DNA of 64,000 nucleotides from Pseudomonas yangonensis. Its GTDB lineage: Bacteria; Pseudomonadota; Gammaproteobacteria; Pseudomonadales; Pseudomonadaceae. Location of the stretch: NCBI RefSeq assembly GCF_009932725.1, contig NZ_BLJU01000018.1, positions 62,001 through 126,000 on the forward strand, in the 5' to 3' direction. Made by a program: the position numbers and the translations under genes. The number at the start of each line of letters is the position of its first letter. The first letter of the stretch is position 1. Under the pieces are notes generated by a model. The model searched no databases. It was not told the DNA's origin and saw only the letters and a list, made by a program, of their open reading frames with translations. Positions 16,645 through 25,266 of the stretch are shown in pieces.

Positions 16645-17589
16645 TCAGAATCGTTGCGGCAAACCACGCCAGTCAGCGAAGCGTCGACGCAGCCAGGCCT
16701 CACCGCTGACCAGGGTGATGCCTGACAGCACCAGTGCCGCGCCGGCGATGAAGTTCAGCGTCAGCGGCTCGTCCAGCACCAGCACGCCGAAACTGACGCC
16801 GAACAGCGGGGTCATGAAGGAAAACACTGCCATGTTCGAGGCCAGGTAACGGCGCAGCAGCCAGAACCAGGTCAGGTAGGTGAAGAACGACACCACTACG
16901 CCCTGCAGCAGAATGCTGCCGATGGCGATAGGGCTCCAGCGCAGCTGGCCAAGATCGACCACCGCCAGCGCATAGCCAAGCAGCAGCGCGAAGGCCACCG
17001 CCAACTGATAGACAAGGGTCAGCCCCGCGGGCGCCTCCGACAGGCGCGAGCCACGAACTACCACCGTGGTGGCGCCCCATGCCATGCCGGCGCACAGTCC
17101 CAGCGCATCGCCGAGCAGCATGCCGGCATCGATTCCGGCCCAGTTGCCGCCAACGCCGAAGGCCATCACCACACCGCCAAAACACAGCGCGATACCCAGC
17201 CACTGCAGACGCCGCAGACGCTCGCTGGGCAGCAGCAGATGCAGCCCGAGCGCCGAGAAGATCGGCGCGGTATAGAGAAACACCGCCATATGCGAGGCCG
17301 TGGTATGGCGCAGACCCAGCGCGATGAAAAAGAACTCCAGAGCAAACAGCACACCCGCCAGCACGCCGGCCAACCAGGTAGAACCCAGCCATTCACGCCA
17401 ACCGCCCTGCCAGATCAACAACAGGCCGACCAGTAGCGCTGCGATGCCGGAGCGAAGGGCTACCTGCAGCATGGGCGCGATGTCGTCCGCCGCCAGTTTG
17501 ATCGCCACCTGCTGGCTGCCCCAGATGGCGCACAGCAGCAGCATCAGTTGGAACAGGAAAAAATCGGCGCCCTTGCGTACCGCGCTCAT
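16645..17589 (-). CDS. EamA-family (DMT) transporter
   Basis: 314 residues with ten predicted membrane helices in two EamA repeats, e.g. S-H-M-A-V-F-L-Y-T-A-P-I-F-S-A-L-G in repeat one and S-N-M-A-V-F-S-F-M-T-P-L-F-G-V in repeat two. Substrate cannot be read; relatives export amino acids or metabolites. It ends 26 bases before the DUF3291 gene on the same strand, so it may be part of that unit. Confidence 0.9.
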   Translation of the reverse strand: MSAVRKGADFFLFQLMLLLCAIWGSQQVAIKLAADDIAPMLQVALRSGIAALLVGLLLIWQGGWREWLGSTWLAGVLAGVLFALEFFFIALGLRHTTASHMAVFLYTAPIFSALGLHLLLPSERLRRLQWLGIALCFGGVVMAFGVGGNWAGIDAGMLLGDALGLCAGMAWGATTVVVRGSRLSEAPAGLTLVYQLAVAFALLLGYALAVVDLGQLRWSPIAIGSILLQGVVVSFFTYLTWFWLLRRYLASNMAVFSFMTPLFGVSFGVLVLDEPLTLNFIAGAALVLSGITLVSGEAWLRRRFADWRGLPQRF

Positions 17590-17612
17590 TCAATAACTCC
17601 AGTCATTACTCG

Positions 17613-17837
17613 TCACTTTTTCAGCGGATCATCCCAAAACGGCCGCTCGGCCTCCTGCAACGCATCGGCTCTGGACAATCCCAGATCCTTGAGCGCCATA
17701 TCGCTAAGCCGAGCCAACTGCTGCCGCTCACTAGCCAGTTGACGCCAGCGCCGCAGCATACGCCAAACGCCGACCAGTGACGGCAGACGTTCGAAATGGA
17801 TGGCATGAGCCAGCGCGTAACCTTTTTGACCTTTCAT
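17613..17837 (-). CDS. DUF1127 small basic protein
   Basis: 74 residues ending in the DUF1127 helix-turn (L-A-R-L-S-D-M-A-L-K-D-L-G-L-S-R-A-D-A). These short arginine-rich proteins affect phosphate and carbon metabolism or RNA in alphaproteobacteria; the role in pseudomonads is not settled. AGGAGGGC lies upstream of the ATG. It is divergent from the LysR gene that follows. Confidence 0.85.
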   Translation of the reverse strand: MKGQKGYALAHAIHFERLPSLVGVWRMLRRWRQLASERQQLARLSDMALKDLGLSRADALQEAERPFWDDPLKK

Positions 17838-17934
17838 CTGTTCGCCCTCCTTGTGGGGTTGGCGTCAGTGTCTGCTCGCACTTAAGATCAATCCAACGAA
17901 TGTTTCTTATGCTATCCATCTCGAGGATTGATGA

Positions 17935-18789
17935 ATGGCTTACCACCCCAGTATCGATACCGAACTGCTGCGCAGCTTCGTTGCCATTGCCGACACCGGC
18001 GGCTTCACCCGCGCCGCGGAAACGGTCAATCGCACTCAGTCGGCGGTGAGCATGCAGATGAAGCGGCTGGAGGAAGATGTGGTACAGCGGCCGCTGTTCG
18101 AGCGCGACGGCCGCCAGGTGCGGCTGACACCCGAAGGCCAGGTGCTGCTGGGTTATGCGCGGCGCATTCTCAAGCTGCACGGCGAAGTGCTCAACACCCT
18201 GCGCGAACCGCATATGGTCGGCGCCGTGCGCATCGGCACGCCGGACGACTACGTGATGCGTTTTCTGCCGGAGATTCTCTCGCGCTTCGCCCAGGCCTAT
18301 CCGCTGGTGCAGGTGGAGGTGCACTGTGAACCCTCCGGCCAGCTGCTGCTGCGCCAGGATCTGGATCTGACCATCGTTACCCGCCAACCCGGCAAGGAGA
18401 TTGGCCAATTGCTGCGTCAGGAGCGCTTCGCCTGGGCCGTGGCCCAGGGATTCACGCCACACGAGCAGAACCCCATGCCACTGGCCATGTTCAACGCCGA
18501 CTGTTTCTGCCGCGAGTGGGCCTGCAACGCGCTGGATGCGATGAGCCGCCCCTACCGCATCGCCTATACCAGCCCCAGCCTGTCGGCGATCTTCGCCGTG
18601 GTGCGCGCCGGCCTGGCGGTCACCGCACAGCTGCAAAGCCTGATCACGCCGGATCTGCGCATCCTCGGCGAAGCCGAAGGCCTGCCGCTGCTGCCGTTGA
18701 CCAGCATCGTGCTGCTGCGCAACGAAAGCAGTCAGTCACCCGTTACCGAATGCCTGGCCGATCATATCGTCGAAGGTTTTCGCCTATAG
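17935..18789 (+). CDS. LysR-family transcriptional regulator
   Basis: 284 residues. The winged helix is in residues about 7-65 (L-L-R-S-F-V-A-I-A-D-T-G-G-F-T-R-A-A-E), with a periplasmic-binding-like effector domain after residue 90. It is divergent from the DUF1127/EamA genes across a 97-base gap, a usual arrangement for a LysR protein and its target. Its stop and that of the next gene share the palindrome CTATAG. Confidence 0.92.
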   Translation: MAYHPSIDTELLRSFVAIADTGGFTRAAETVNRTQSAVSMQMKRLEEDVVQRPLFERDGRQVRLTPEGQVLLGYARRILKLHGEVLNTLREPHMVGAVRIGTPDDYVMRFLPEILSRFAQAYPLVQVEVHCEPSGQLLLRQDLDLTIVTRQPGKEIGQLLRQERFAWAVAQGFTPHEQNPMPLAMFNADCFCREWACNALDAMSRPYRIAYTSPSLSAIFAVVRAGLAVTAQLQSLITPDLRILGEAEGLPLLPLTSIVLLRNESSQSPVTECLADHIVEGFRL

Positions 18790-19551
18790 ACGACCGCCCG
18801 ACTCCAGCGCGAGCAGCAGCGCGCAGAACAGCAGGAAGCCGCAGAACAGACTGCGCAGCAGACGCTCCGGCAGCGAATGGGCCAGGCGCACGCCCCAGCT
18901 GATGCTGAGCAGGCCACCTACGGCCAGCGGTACGCCCATCCACCAGTTGACGTGATCATGCAGCGCATAGGTGAGCAAGGTCACCCCGGTGCTGGGCAGC
19001 GCCAGCGACAGCGACAGCCCCTGCGCCACCACCTGGGTGGTGCCGAACACGCTGGTCAGCACCGGAGTCGCCACCACCGCGCCACCGACACCGAACAGCC
19101 CGCCCATGGCACCGGAAACCCCGCCCAGCACGCCGAACCAGCCCCAGTGATGACGCAGCTCGCCGCTGGCTGGCGCCTGAGTCATCAGCATGCGCAGCAG
19201 GTTGTAGGCCGCCAGGGCCAAGAGAAAGCCAACGAAGGCCCAGCGCATGGTGCGTGAATCCACCTCCACCGCGTACAGCGAGGCCAGCCAGGCGCAGACG
19301 AAGCTGGTAACGCCGAGTAGCAGTGCATAGCGGAGGTCGATGCGATTGCGTTGGTGGTAACGCCAGATCGCCAGCATCACGTTCGGCACCACCATGACCA
19401 GTGCGGTGCCTTGCGCCAGTTGCTGATCCAGCCCGAAGACAATGCCCAGTACCGGAATGGCGATCAGCCCGCCACCGATGCCGAACAAACCGCCCAGGGT
19501 CCCCAGACCCAGGCCGAGCAATAGATTGAGCAACAGGTCGAACAGATTCAT
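18784..19551 (-). CDS. TSUP/TauE-SafE family anion permease
   Basis: 255 residues, about eight membrane helices, with the duplicated G-G-L-F-G-I-G-G-G-L-I-A-I-P-V and G-G-L-F-G-V-G-G-A-V-V-A-T-P-V motifs of the family. Members export sulfite, sulfoacetate or other organosulfur or carboxylate anions. The start MNLFDLL is preferred over longer frames because the hydrophobic helix begins there. Flanked by two LysR genes; the one at 19653 is divergent and is the likelier regulator. Confidence 0.9.
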   Translation of the reverse strand: MNLFDLLLNLLLGLGLGTLGGLFGIGGGLIAIPVLGIVFGLDQQLAQGTALVMVVPNVMLAIWRYHQRNRIDLRYALLLGVTSFVCAWLASLYAVEVDSRTMRWAFVGFLLALAAYNLLRMLMTQAPASGELRHHWGWFGVLGGVSGAMGGLFGVGGAVVATPVLTSVFGTTQVVAQGLSLSLALPSTGVTLLTYALHDHVNWWMGVPLAVGGLLSISWGVRLAHSLPERLLRSLFCGFLLFCALLLALESGGRL

Positions 19552-19652
19552 GGCACCTCCAAACTGTGGCGTGCATGTTAAGCAGCCACGGCTAGCGCGG
19601 AAACGCATAGCAACGCACAATGGCTTTGCTGATTACGCACAAGCGAACCGCC

Positions 19653-20615
19653 ATGAACCCCGATGCCCTGACCGACCAACTGGAGCTCTTCCTCGACGTG
19701 CTGGAAACCGGCAGTTTCTCTGCCGCTGCCCGGCGTCACCCGCTCACGCCTTCGGCGGTGGCGCGGCGCATCGACGCCCTGGAGCGGGCCATGGGCAGCA
19801 GCCTGTTCAGCCGCACTACCCACGCCGTGCGGGTGACTCCGGCGGGCCTGGCTTTTGCCGAACGCGCCCGACGCATCCTTGCCGAATTGCACCTGGCCAG
19901 GGCCGAGGCGGTGTCACTGAGCAGCGCACCGGAAGGCCTGATTCGCATCGATGTGCCCTCGCCTTTCGGTCGCCGCCATCTGGCGCCAGCGATTGCCGAG
20001 TTCCTGCGCGCCAACCCCGGGCTCGACGTGCAGCTGCGCCTGATCGACAGCTTCACCGATCTGCAGGGCGAACATCTGGGCGAAGTGGATATCGTCGTAC
20101 GCATCGGCCCGCTTCCGGACAGTCGCCTGGTCGCCACGCCACTGGCGTCGATGACCCGCATCGTCTGCGCCAGCCCCGACTACCTGCGCCGTCGCGGCAT
20201 CCCGCGCAGCCCGCTGGAGCTGGAGCAACACGACGGCCTGGACTGGGACAGCCTCGCCCCGCCCTACGCCTGGCGCTTCGAGGTCGACGGCAAGCTGCAA
20301 CTGTGCAAGCCCAAACGCCTGCGCCAGACCAGCAACAACGCCGAAACCCTGCTGTTCAGCGCCCTAGCCGGCCTGGGCGTCGCGCACCTGCCCACCTGGA
20401 TGAGCAGCGAGCACCTGCAGCGCGGCGAGCTGATCCCGCTGTTCTGCGAGCAGGGCCTGCCGGCCGCTGAGCCGGTGAGCATCTACGCCCTGCGCCTGGA
20501 GCGCGAAGCCAGCCCGCGCACGCGCCTGCTGCTGAGTTTTCTCAAGCAGCGCTTCGGCTTCCCGCCACCCTGGGATCAGGCGCTACAGGCCAGCCTCGCT
20601 GCTCCACAGCAATAA
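19653..20615 (+). CDS. LysR-family transcriptional regulator
   Basis: 320 residues with an N-terminal winged helix (L-E-L-F-L-D-V-L-E-T-G-S-F-S-A-A-A-R-R) and a LysR substrate domain of the CrgA/DmlR type (about 93-295). The start at MNPDALTD is chosen because the conserved domain begins there; an ATG 11 codons earlier is also possible. Divergent from the TSUP permease by about 100 bases, so control of that exporter is a reasonable guess. Confidence 0.9.
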   Translation: MNPDALTDQLELFLDVLETGSFSAAARRHPLTPSAVARRIDALERAMGSSLFSRTTHAVRVTPAGLAFAERARRILAELHLARAEAVSLSSAPEGLIRIDVPSPFGRRHLAPAIAEFLRANPGLDVQLRLIDSFTDLQGEHLGEVDIVVRIGPLPDSRLVATPLASMTRIVCASPDYLRRRGIPRSPLELEQHDGLDWDSLAPPYAWRFEVDGKLQLCKPKRLRQTSNNAETLLFSALAGLGVAHLPTWMSSEHLQRGELIPLFCEQGLPAAEPVSIYALRLEREASPRTRLLLSFLKQRFGFPPPWDQALQASLAAPQQ

Positions 20616-20621
20616 GGCTTG

Positions 20622-20648
20622 CGCGGGAGCGGCTTCAGCCACGATAGC
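20622..20648 (+). repeat. Single REP-type element
   Basis: GGGAGCGGCTTCAGCCACGA resembles the pseudomonad REP consensus GGGAGCGGCTTCAGCCGCGA. It is an unpaired copy in the gap after the LysR gene. Confidence 0.55.
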
Positions 20649-20664
20649 GCTCTGAAAATCAGGC

Positions 20665-20693
20665 ACAAAAAACCCGGCGCCTAGGCCGGGTTC
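20665..20693 (-). terminator. Rho-independent terminator of efp
   Basis: On the minus strand AACCCGGC (20685-20692) pairs with GCCGGGTT (20671-20678), followed by a run of T (complement of 20667-20672). Confidence 0.85.
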
Positions 20694-20709
20694 TTCGTAG
20701 CGTTCAACC

Positions 20710-21282
20710 TCAGGCCGGAGCCTGGGTGCGGCCCTTGTAGGAACCGTCACGGGTATCGATCTCGATCCAGTCGTCGATGTCGACGAACTCGGCAACCTTG
20801 ATCTCGGTACCGTTGCGCAGCTTGGCAGGCTTCATCACCTTGCCGGAAGTGTCGCCACGGGCAGCGTTCTCGGTGTAGACAACCTGACGCACGATGGTGG
20901 TCGGCAGGTCGACGGAGATCACCTTGCCTTCGAAGAACACGGCTTCGCAGACGTCGGTCATGCCTTCTTCGATGAACGGCAGAACGCTTTCCAGATCTTC
21001 GGCACGCAGCTCGTAGGAGTTGTACTCCGGATCCATGAACACGTAGTCCTCACCGCTGATGTAGGACAGGTTCACTTCCTTGCGCTCGAGAATCACCGGC
21101 TCCATCTTGTCGTCGGCTTTGTAGACGGTCTCGGTCTTGGAACCGTTGAGCAGGTTCTTCAGCTTCATCTTGACGATGGCGCTGTTACGACCGGACTTGG
21201 TGAACTCGGCCTTCTGGATCAGCCACGGCTGGCCATCGATCAGGGCCACGCTGTTGACTCTCATTTCTTGTGCAGTTTTCAT
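20710..21282 (-). CDS. efp: Elongation factor P
   Basis: 190 residues, three OB-type domains; rescues ribosomes stalled at polyproline. The modified tip is K-S-G-R-N-S-A with the Arg at position 32, the residue that EarP rhamnosylates in pseudomonads, instead of the Lys used by the EpmA/EpmB pathway. It lies 34 bases downstream of earP on the same strand, so factor and modifying enzyme are made together. Confidence 0.98.
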
Positions 21283-21316
21283 GCGGATATCCGAAATATG
21301 CGGGAGGTACAGAAAT

Positions 21317-22456
21317 CTAGGCCGCGTATGATAGCCAATTTAGGTAAAACTGTTCCAGCGCTGTGGCAAGGTCCGGCCGAGCGGCCTGCGAATCGCACCA
21401 GCGCTCGGCATGTTGTTGCAGTACCGGCCACGTGCGTAGAAGCTCGGGCCAGGCCTGTTCCATCCCCTCGCCGGCGTTCCATGCGCGCCACCATGCGGCA
21501 TGCGCAGCGGCAACGTGCGATGGCAACTCGGCGCCATAGAGCGCCAGGAAAGCCTCCAGCTTGTTCCAGTGCGCCCCTTCCTCCTGCGGGTAGATGTGCC
21601 AGAGCAGCGGTCGCCCGGCCCACTGCGCGCGGATAAAGGAATCCTCGCCGCGCACCGCATTGAGGTCGCAGCACCAGAGCAGACGGTCGTAATCGTCCTG
21701 CGCCAGAAAAGGCAGCACATGAATCTGCAGATCGCCGCGCCGGCGCTGATCACCCGGCGCCAGCTGCGCGTCACCGAGCCAGGCCTGCAGATCGGCGAGA
21801 ATCTTGCCTTGCGGCACCAGCAGCTGAGTCGCTTGCGCGCCAGCTGCCAGCGCATCGAGCCAGCCCGCCAGCCCGGCATTCTCGTAAGCGAACAGCGAGA
21901 TCAAGCGCGTATCGGCTGCACGCACCACGCCAAGCGATTGTAAAAATGCCTGCTGCGCCGAGGCATCGGCCTGAAAGGCGCGCCGCCGCGCCAGCAGCTC
22001 GGCCTCACGCAGCAAGCCCCCCGTGCCCGCCACGAACCCGGGAAAGAAGAAGAACTTCTGCAAGCCGTCTGGCTGCGGCGATGGCAGGCCATGGCAGCCC
22101 GCGATCCAGTCTTCGGCGCTGAGGTATTCCAAGTTCAGCCACAGACGTCTGGCGTCGTCAGTCATCGCCTGTATATAGGAAGGCGGCAACTGACAGGCAA
22201 AAGCCTCGATCACCACCTCCGCCGGCTCCACCGCGGGGAACGGCTCGCGCCAGTGAAGCACCTCGACACCTGAGTGGCGCTGCCACTCGGTGCTGGCACT
22301 TGCTGCGGGGCACAGGCGCACGAACGCATCCAGCTCATCGACCCAAAGGCGCACCGCATGCCCCTGCTCAGCCGCCAATTGCCGTGCCAGCCGCCAGGTC
22401 ACGCCAATATCACCGTAGTTGTCCACCACGCTGCAGAAAATGTCCCACCTGACCAC
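21317..22456 (-). CDS. earP: EF-P arginine rhamnosyltransferase
   Basis: 379 residues, GT-B glycosyltransferase (formerly DUF2331) that transfers rhamnose from dTDP-rhamnose to Arg32 of EF-P. The N-terminal [19 protein letters not shown] holds the two catalytic-site Asp residues (12 and 16). The C-terminal half has [21 protein letters not shown], which contacts the nucleotide sugar in the family. Directly upstream of efp. The dTDP-rhamnose genes (rmlBDAC) are not in the window. Confidence 0.97.
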
Positions 22457-22501
22457 ACGGCGCCCCTCAAAAAAATGATCGCCATTCTACCCGGCAGACA
22501 A

Positions 22502-22526
22502 GAAAAAGCCCGCCAGAGGCGGGCCA
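22502..22526 (-). terminator. Rho-independent terminator
   Basis: On the minus strand GGCCCGCC pairs with GGCGGGC around TCT, followed by TTTTT. It follows the 68-residue gene ending at 22565 and separates it from earP. Confidence 0.8.
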
Positions 22527-22564
22527 AGGGGAGCGCTGGAGCAAGCGCGGGGGAAAGCGAAGAA

Positions 22565-22771
22565 TCAGGCGACCAGCGATTCGCCCTCGCGGCGAACGCC
22601 GCTGCTGAGTAGCCAGACAGCCTGGCAAGCCAGCGCGGCCTCGCGGGAAGCGAACGGACCGGCCTTAGGCTGGCCATCGACCATCAGCAGCCAGCAGGCC
22701 ATATGACCATCGGATCGCAGCTCGGCTGGCACGGCACTACCAACAAGGGAAACCACATCGATACGGGACAT
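22565..22771 (-). CDS. Conserved hypothetical 68-residue protein
   Basis: Starts MSRIDVVSLV with GGAGG five bases upstream; 68 residues. Has W-L-L-M-V-D-G-Q-P-K-A-G-P-F-A-S-R-E-A-A-L-A-C-Q-A, a pattern seen in short soluble proteins of pseudomonads, but no named family. Own ribosome site and own terminator support expression. No membrane helix or signal peptide. Function unknown. Confidence 0.7.
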   Translation of the reverse strand: MSRIDVVSLVGSAVPAELRSDGHMACWLLMVDGQPKAGPFASREAALACQAVWLLSSGVRREGESLVA

Positions 22772-22976
22772 AGCGACCTCCAATCCAACTCAATCTCTGT
22801 TGGAATTCACTTTAGGCTGCAGCCTCGCCAGGCAGAAATCAGTGCTTTCGATAGTGACCATGGATATTGCCAATGAATAGCCGGATAGACTGAAGCCGGC
22901 CAGACACAAGCTCAGGCGAGCCATGACGCAAGCGACACGACGTGCCGACAGTGGCCAGCAGAAAGGCAGCAAACAA

Positions 22977-23008
22977 AAGCCCCGAGGACCTTTCAGCTCT
23001 CGGGGCTT
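22977..23008 (-). terminator. Terminator beyond the displaced tRNA-Ser 3' end
   Basis: AAGCCCCGAG (22977-22986) pairs with CTCGGGGCTT (22999-23008); on the minus strand a TTTGTTTG run follows. It is placed after the left tRNA-Ser fragment just as another terminator is placed after the intact tRNA gene, so it is probably the original tRNA terminator left behind when the island inserted. Confidence 0.7.
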
Positions 23009-23014
23009 GATGTA

Positions 23015-23042
23015 TTGCGAAAGTGGCGGTGAAGAAGAGATT
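23015..23042. repeat. Left att repeat: displaced tRNA-Ser 3' end
   Basis: 28 bases identical to 26009-26036: from TTGCGAAAGTGG through CGGTGAAGAAGAGATT. It contains the CCA end, acceptor strand and part of the T arm of tRNA-Ser (minus sense), but no other tRNA part follows; the sequence changes within the T arm. Confidence 0.8.
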
Positions 23043-23148
23043 TGAACCCGTTTCAGTAGCGTGTCAGTCCGTGCCAAACCCGCTCATTACGGGTCTTGGA
23101 CTCCCCTGACATACTCGATTCGTCGCTATTCGGCTCTAGATTTCGGCA

Positions 23149-23556
23149 TCAACCTGCACGTAGCTCGTTGATCAACTCCGGGTGCCGGCCCAGAATCTTG
23201 AACAACTGCACCAGCGGTTGCGGTGCTTCCGTGCTGCCTCGCTCGTAGCGAGAAAACGCATTCGGCCCACCGCCGAACAGCTCTGCCGCTTCGCGCTGGC
23301 TCAACCGTAACTGCTTACGCACACTGCGAATCAGCTCCTGATTGCCATCTTGGGCGTTCACCTGCTGGCGAAACTCGGTCATGGCACGCATAACGCGCTC
23401 ACTCTCAGTCGGCCCAGTCAGGGACTCGCCGCAGGCATCGCACCAGTCAGCCGTTACTGCAGTAATTTGGGTGGTCTGCCCCTTGTAGGTGAAGGGCATA
23501 TCGCGGGTGTCGTGAAGCAGTTCCGCCCCGCCGCATACTGGACATTTCATGGTCAC
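23149..23556 (-). CDS. mqsA: MqsA-type antitoxin and autorepressor
   Basis: 135 residues. N-terminal zinc-binding domain with C-P-V-C-G (residues 5-8) and a second C-D-A-C pair near 39-42, then a C-terminal helix-turn-helix (L-R-L-S-Q-R-E-A-A-E-L-F-G-G-G-P-N-A-F-S-R-Y-E-R-G) near 80-110. In E. coli MqsA binds and neutralises MqsR and represses their operon. Overlaps mqsR by four bases (ATGA) and follows it, the standard toxin-first order of this system. A matching palindromic operator lies ahead of mqsR. Confidence 0.93.
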   Translation of the reverse strand: MTMKCPVCGGAELLHDTRDMPFTYKGQTTQITAVTADWCDACGESLTGPTESERVMRAMTEFRQQVNAQDGNQELIRSVRKQLRLSQREAAELFGGGPNAFSRYERGSTEAPQPLVQLFKILGRHPELINELRAG

Positions 23557-23849
23557 TTCTCCTTAAAGGAAACGATCAGCAGATCGGCCACCAGCGTGAA
23601 CTTCAGGTAGACCTGCCCGAATTCGGTATCAGGTCGGTAAACGTCCTGCCAGGTAGTATGATCCGCATAGGTTGTCATGCTCTTGAAAAAGTCGCGGATG
23701 CTCAGGGCACTGATGACGGCCAGCATGTCGGCCATCTCCATACCCAGCTCAGCGCCCCCTTCCAGGGCTACGCGGGTGAAGCGATAACGCTGCTCGGCTA
23801 CGGCCTGCTTCACCAGCTCAAGCTTGAAATGGGGTTTGCGCTTTTCCAT
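23553..23849 (-). CDS. mqsR: MqsR mRNA interferase toxin
   Basis: 98 residues from MEKRKPHF, a RelE-fold ribonuclease that cuts mRNA at GCN. The C-terminal half closely resembles E. coli MqsR: F-x-K-S-M-T-T-Y-A-D-H-T-x-W-Q-D-V-Y-R-P and G-Q-V-Y-L-K-F-T, ending L-I-V-S-F-K-E-K. The catalytic K, Y and R positions of the family fall within this block, so the toxin looks intact. First gene of the mqsRA operon. Confidence 0.94.
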   Translation of the reverse strand: MEKRKPHFKLELVKQAVAEQRYRFTRVALEGGAELGMEMADMLAVISALSIRDFFKSMTTYADHTTWQDVYRPDTEFGQVYLKFTLVADLLIVSFKEK

Positions 23850-23861
23850 GCCGCACAAAAT

Positions 23862-23874
23862 AACCTTTTAGGTT
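23862..23874. promoter_or_regulatory. mqsRA operator (MqsA-binding palindrome)
   Basis: AACCTTTTAGGTT fits the MqsA-binding rule AACCT-N2-4-AGGTT with a three-base centre. It is 12 bases upstream of the mqsR start and between mqsR and the divergent 50-residue ORF, so MqsA could control both. Confidence 0.85.
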
Positions 23875-23896
23875 AATTTCTTCAAGGTAGCAGGCC

Positions 23897-24049
23897 ATGC
23901 CAGACGATAGCCGTACACGATTGCGCAACGAACTGCTTGCCGGTGCCGCCTCCAAACCTGCAAAACCAGCTGATCGCCAATACTTTGCTCACCTCCGCAG
24001 TCGCATTGAAACGTACCAACTGCAGCCTAAGGCTGTTTCCGAACGGTGA
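23897..24049 (+). CDS. Possible 50-residue orphan antitoxin-like protein
   Basis: ATG at 23897, TGA at 24047. The product begins MPDDSRTRLRNELLAGAASK and goes on with K-P-A-D-R-Q-Y-F-A-H-L-R-S-R-I-E, rather like the C-terminal, toxin-binding tail of ParD/ribbon-helix-helix antitoxins, but without the DNA-binding strand. Divergent from mqsR with the MqsA operator between. It may be a decayed antitoxin or a chance frame; no strong ribosome site. Confidence 0.35.
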   Translation: MPDDSRTRLRNELLAGAASKPAKPADRQYFAHLRSRIETYQLQPKAVSER

Positions 24050-24184
24050 AGCACGCCTCGCGTTTCCTCCAAGTGCCATCAAAGCCTAGATTTTCTGGCA
24101 TCATCTTGACATCATTGCCCGCATCTCTCACGAGACTTAGCTAAATAACGCCTAACTTGCATCAATAGAAAACTGGAGATTTAA

Positions 24185-24679
24185 TTGAAAATCAAGGGAA
24201 TTGTTTCCGCACTGTCTCTCTTTACAGTAATCGCAGGCTGCTCTAGCGAGCCATCCCAGCATTATGTTTATCATCAAAACCTTCTGGGTCCGTGGGACTG
24301 TAACTACAACTTTAAAGAAGACGACTTTGCAGCAAGCATCAGCTCGACTGACACCTATATTCGCAACGGCGCTTCCCACTCCTTCGGCATCATGAAAATT
24401 CGCTACGTAAGCGATACGCCGGAAGTCGAATACTCCTTAGCAGGTACTGCCACTTGGGAAATTCAAGGCAAGTACTTAATTCAGACCATGACAGATATAA
24501 AGATCGTCAATGTCTCCCACCCGGAAGTTGACGAAATTTTCAATTTGCAGGAAATGTTTCCAACAAATGTCAGTGAATCGTCTGAGATTCTTAAACTGAC
24601 AGCTACTGAACTTGTACTAGATAGCGAGTCTGGTTCAGGTCTTTACACTTGCTCTAAAGCCAACAAGCCGAAAGCCTAA
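24185..24679 (+). CDS. Predicted lipoprotein of unknown function (island)
   Basis: 164 residues from a TTG start eight bases after CTGGAG. Signal peptide with lipobox V-I-A-G-C (Cys19), so probably anchored in a membrane and mature in the periplasm. The rest is hydrophilic with G-P-W-D-C-N-Y-N near the mature start and a C-terminal Y-T-C, giving two Cys that may pair. Codon and base composition are AT-richer than the core genes, consistent with transfer. No family recognised. Confidence 0.7.
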   Translation: MKIKGIVSALSLFTVIAGCSSEPSQHYVYHQNLLGPWDCNYNFKEDDFAASISSTDTYIRNGASHSFGIMKIRYVSDTPEVEYSLAGTATWEIQGKYLIQTMTDIKIVNVSHPEVDEIFNLQEMFPTNVSESSEILKLTATELVLDSESGSGLYTCSKANKPKA

Positions 24680-24757
24680 CTACTCACAACAGTTAAAGCC
24701 CTTCTTTGCGTCGGGCTTTTCCACTCAATCCCAACAACCCAAGTCACTACCTTCCTT

Positions 24758-25261
24758 TCAATTAAGAGGGACATAGAACTTATTATTGGCTACGCACCCG
24801 CCTTCAGGTGGATTCAGTTTCTTGTCTTCGGACATTTCTTTTACTGCAGCAATCACTCCTGCCGTTGCATCAAACCGACTGAGCGGCCCCGGTACAAAAT
24901 ACTGACCACCTGCAGTCCGACAGAAGCTTATGACATAAGGTTCTTGCTTCAGCTCCATCGGCTTCGACTTCAGGGCAATGGTTATAAGATCGAAATTATC
25001 AGGCACCTGCCCATCAATCGCTTGAACCAATTCCACGGTCAATCGATACGGCTTGAAAACATAGCGATCCATCGATCCTTCACTTACAGGTCTATAATCA
25101 GTCACTTCCACGCTTGAAACGTCTTTGACTACCGCCGTGTACTCTGAGCCGTAAACAGCCATCGAAATCACGCCATACATATCATCTGAAATTTCATCAG
25201 CCATAAACACCCCACCCCATACCAGCATCAATACTGAAGAGAAAATCTTAATAGCGTTCAA
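24758..25261 (-). CDS. Hypothetical exported protein (island)
   Basis: 167 residues. The N-terminus MNAIKIFSSVLMLVWGG is a signal-peptide-like helix with a likely cut near F-M-A. The mature part is acidic, with two Cys (S-F-C-R-T and G-G-C-V) that could form a disulfide. Five bases separate it from the next gene upstream (25267-25818), so they form a unit. AT-rich. No family recognised; an envelope protein of the island is the safest description. Confidence 0.6.
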   Translation of the reverse strand: MNAIKIFSSVLMLVWGGVFMADEISDDMYGVISMAVYGSEYTAVVKDVSSVEVTDYRPVSEGSMDRYVFKPYRLTVELVQAIDGQVPDNFDLITIALKSKPMELKQEPYVISFCRTAGGQYFVPGPLSRFDATAGVIAAVKEMSEDKKLNPPEGGCVANNKFYVPLN

Positions 25262-25266
25262 TTCTG

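Noticed and set aside
18784..18789. Stop codons of two convergent genes share CTATAG
   Set aside because: A chance palindrome; common where convergent genes abut and without known function.
22790..23077. 95-residue minus-strand frame next to the displaced tRNA end
   Set aside because: It reads through the terminator and tRNA fragment and has a composition unlike a protein.
23015..23110. Second full tRNA-Ser gene at the left island end
   Set aside because: Only the acceptor and part of the T arm match; no anticodon or D arm follows.
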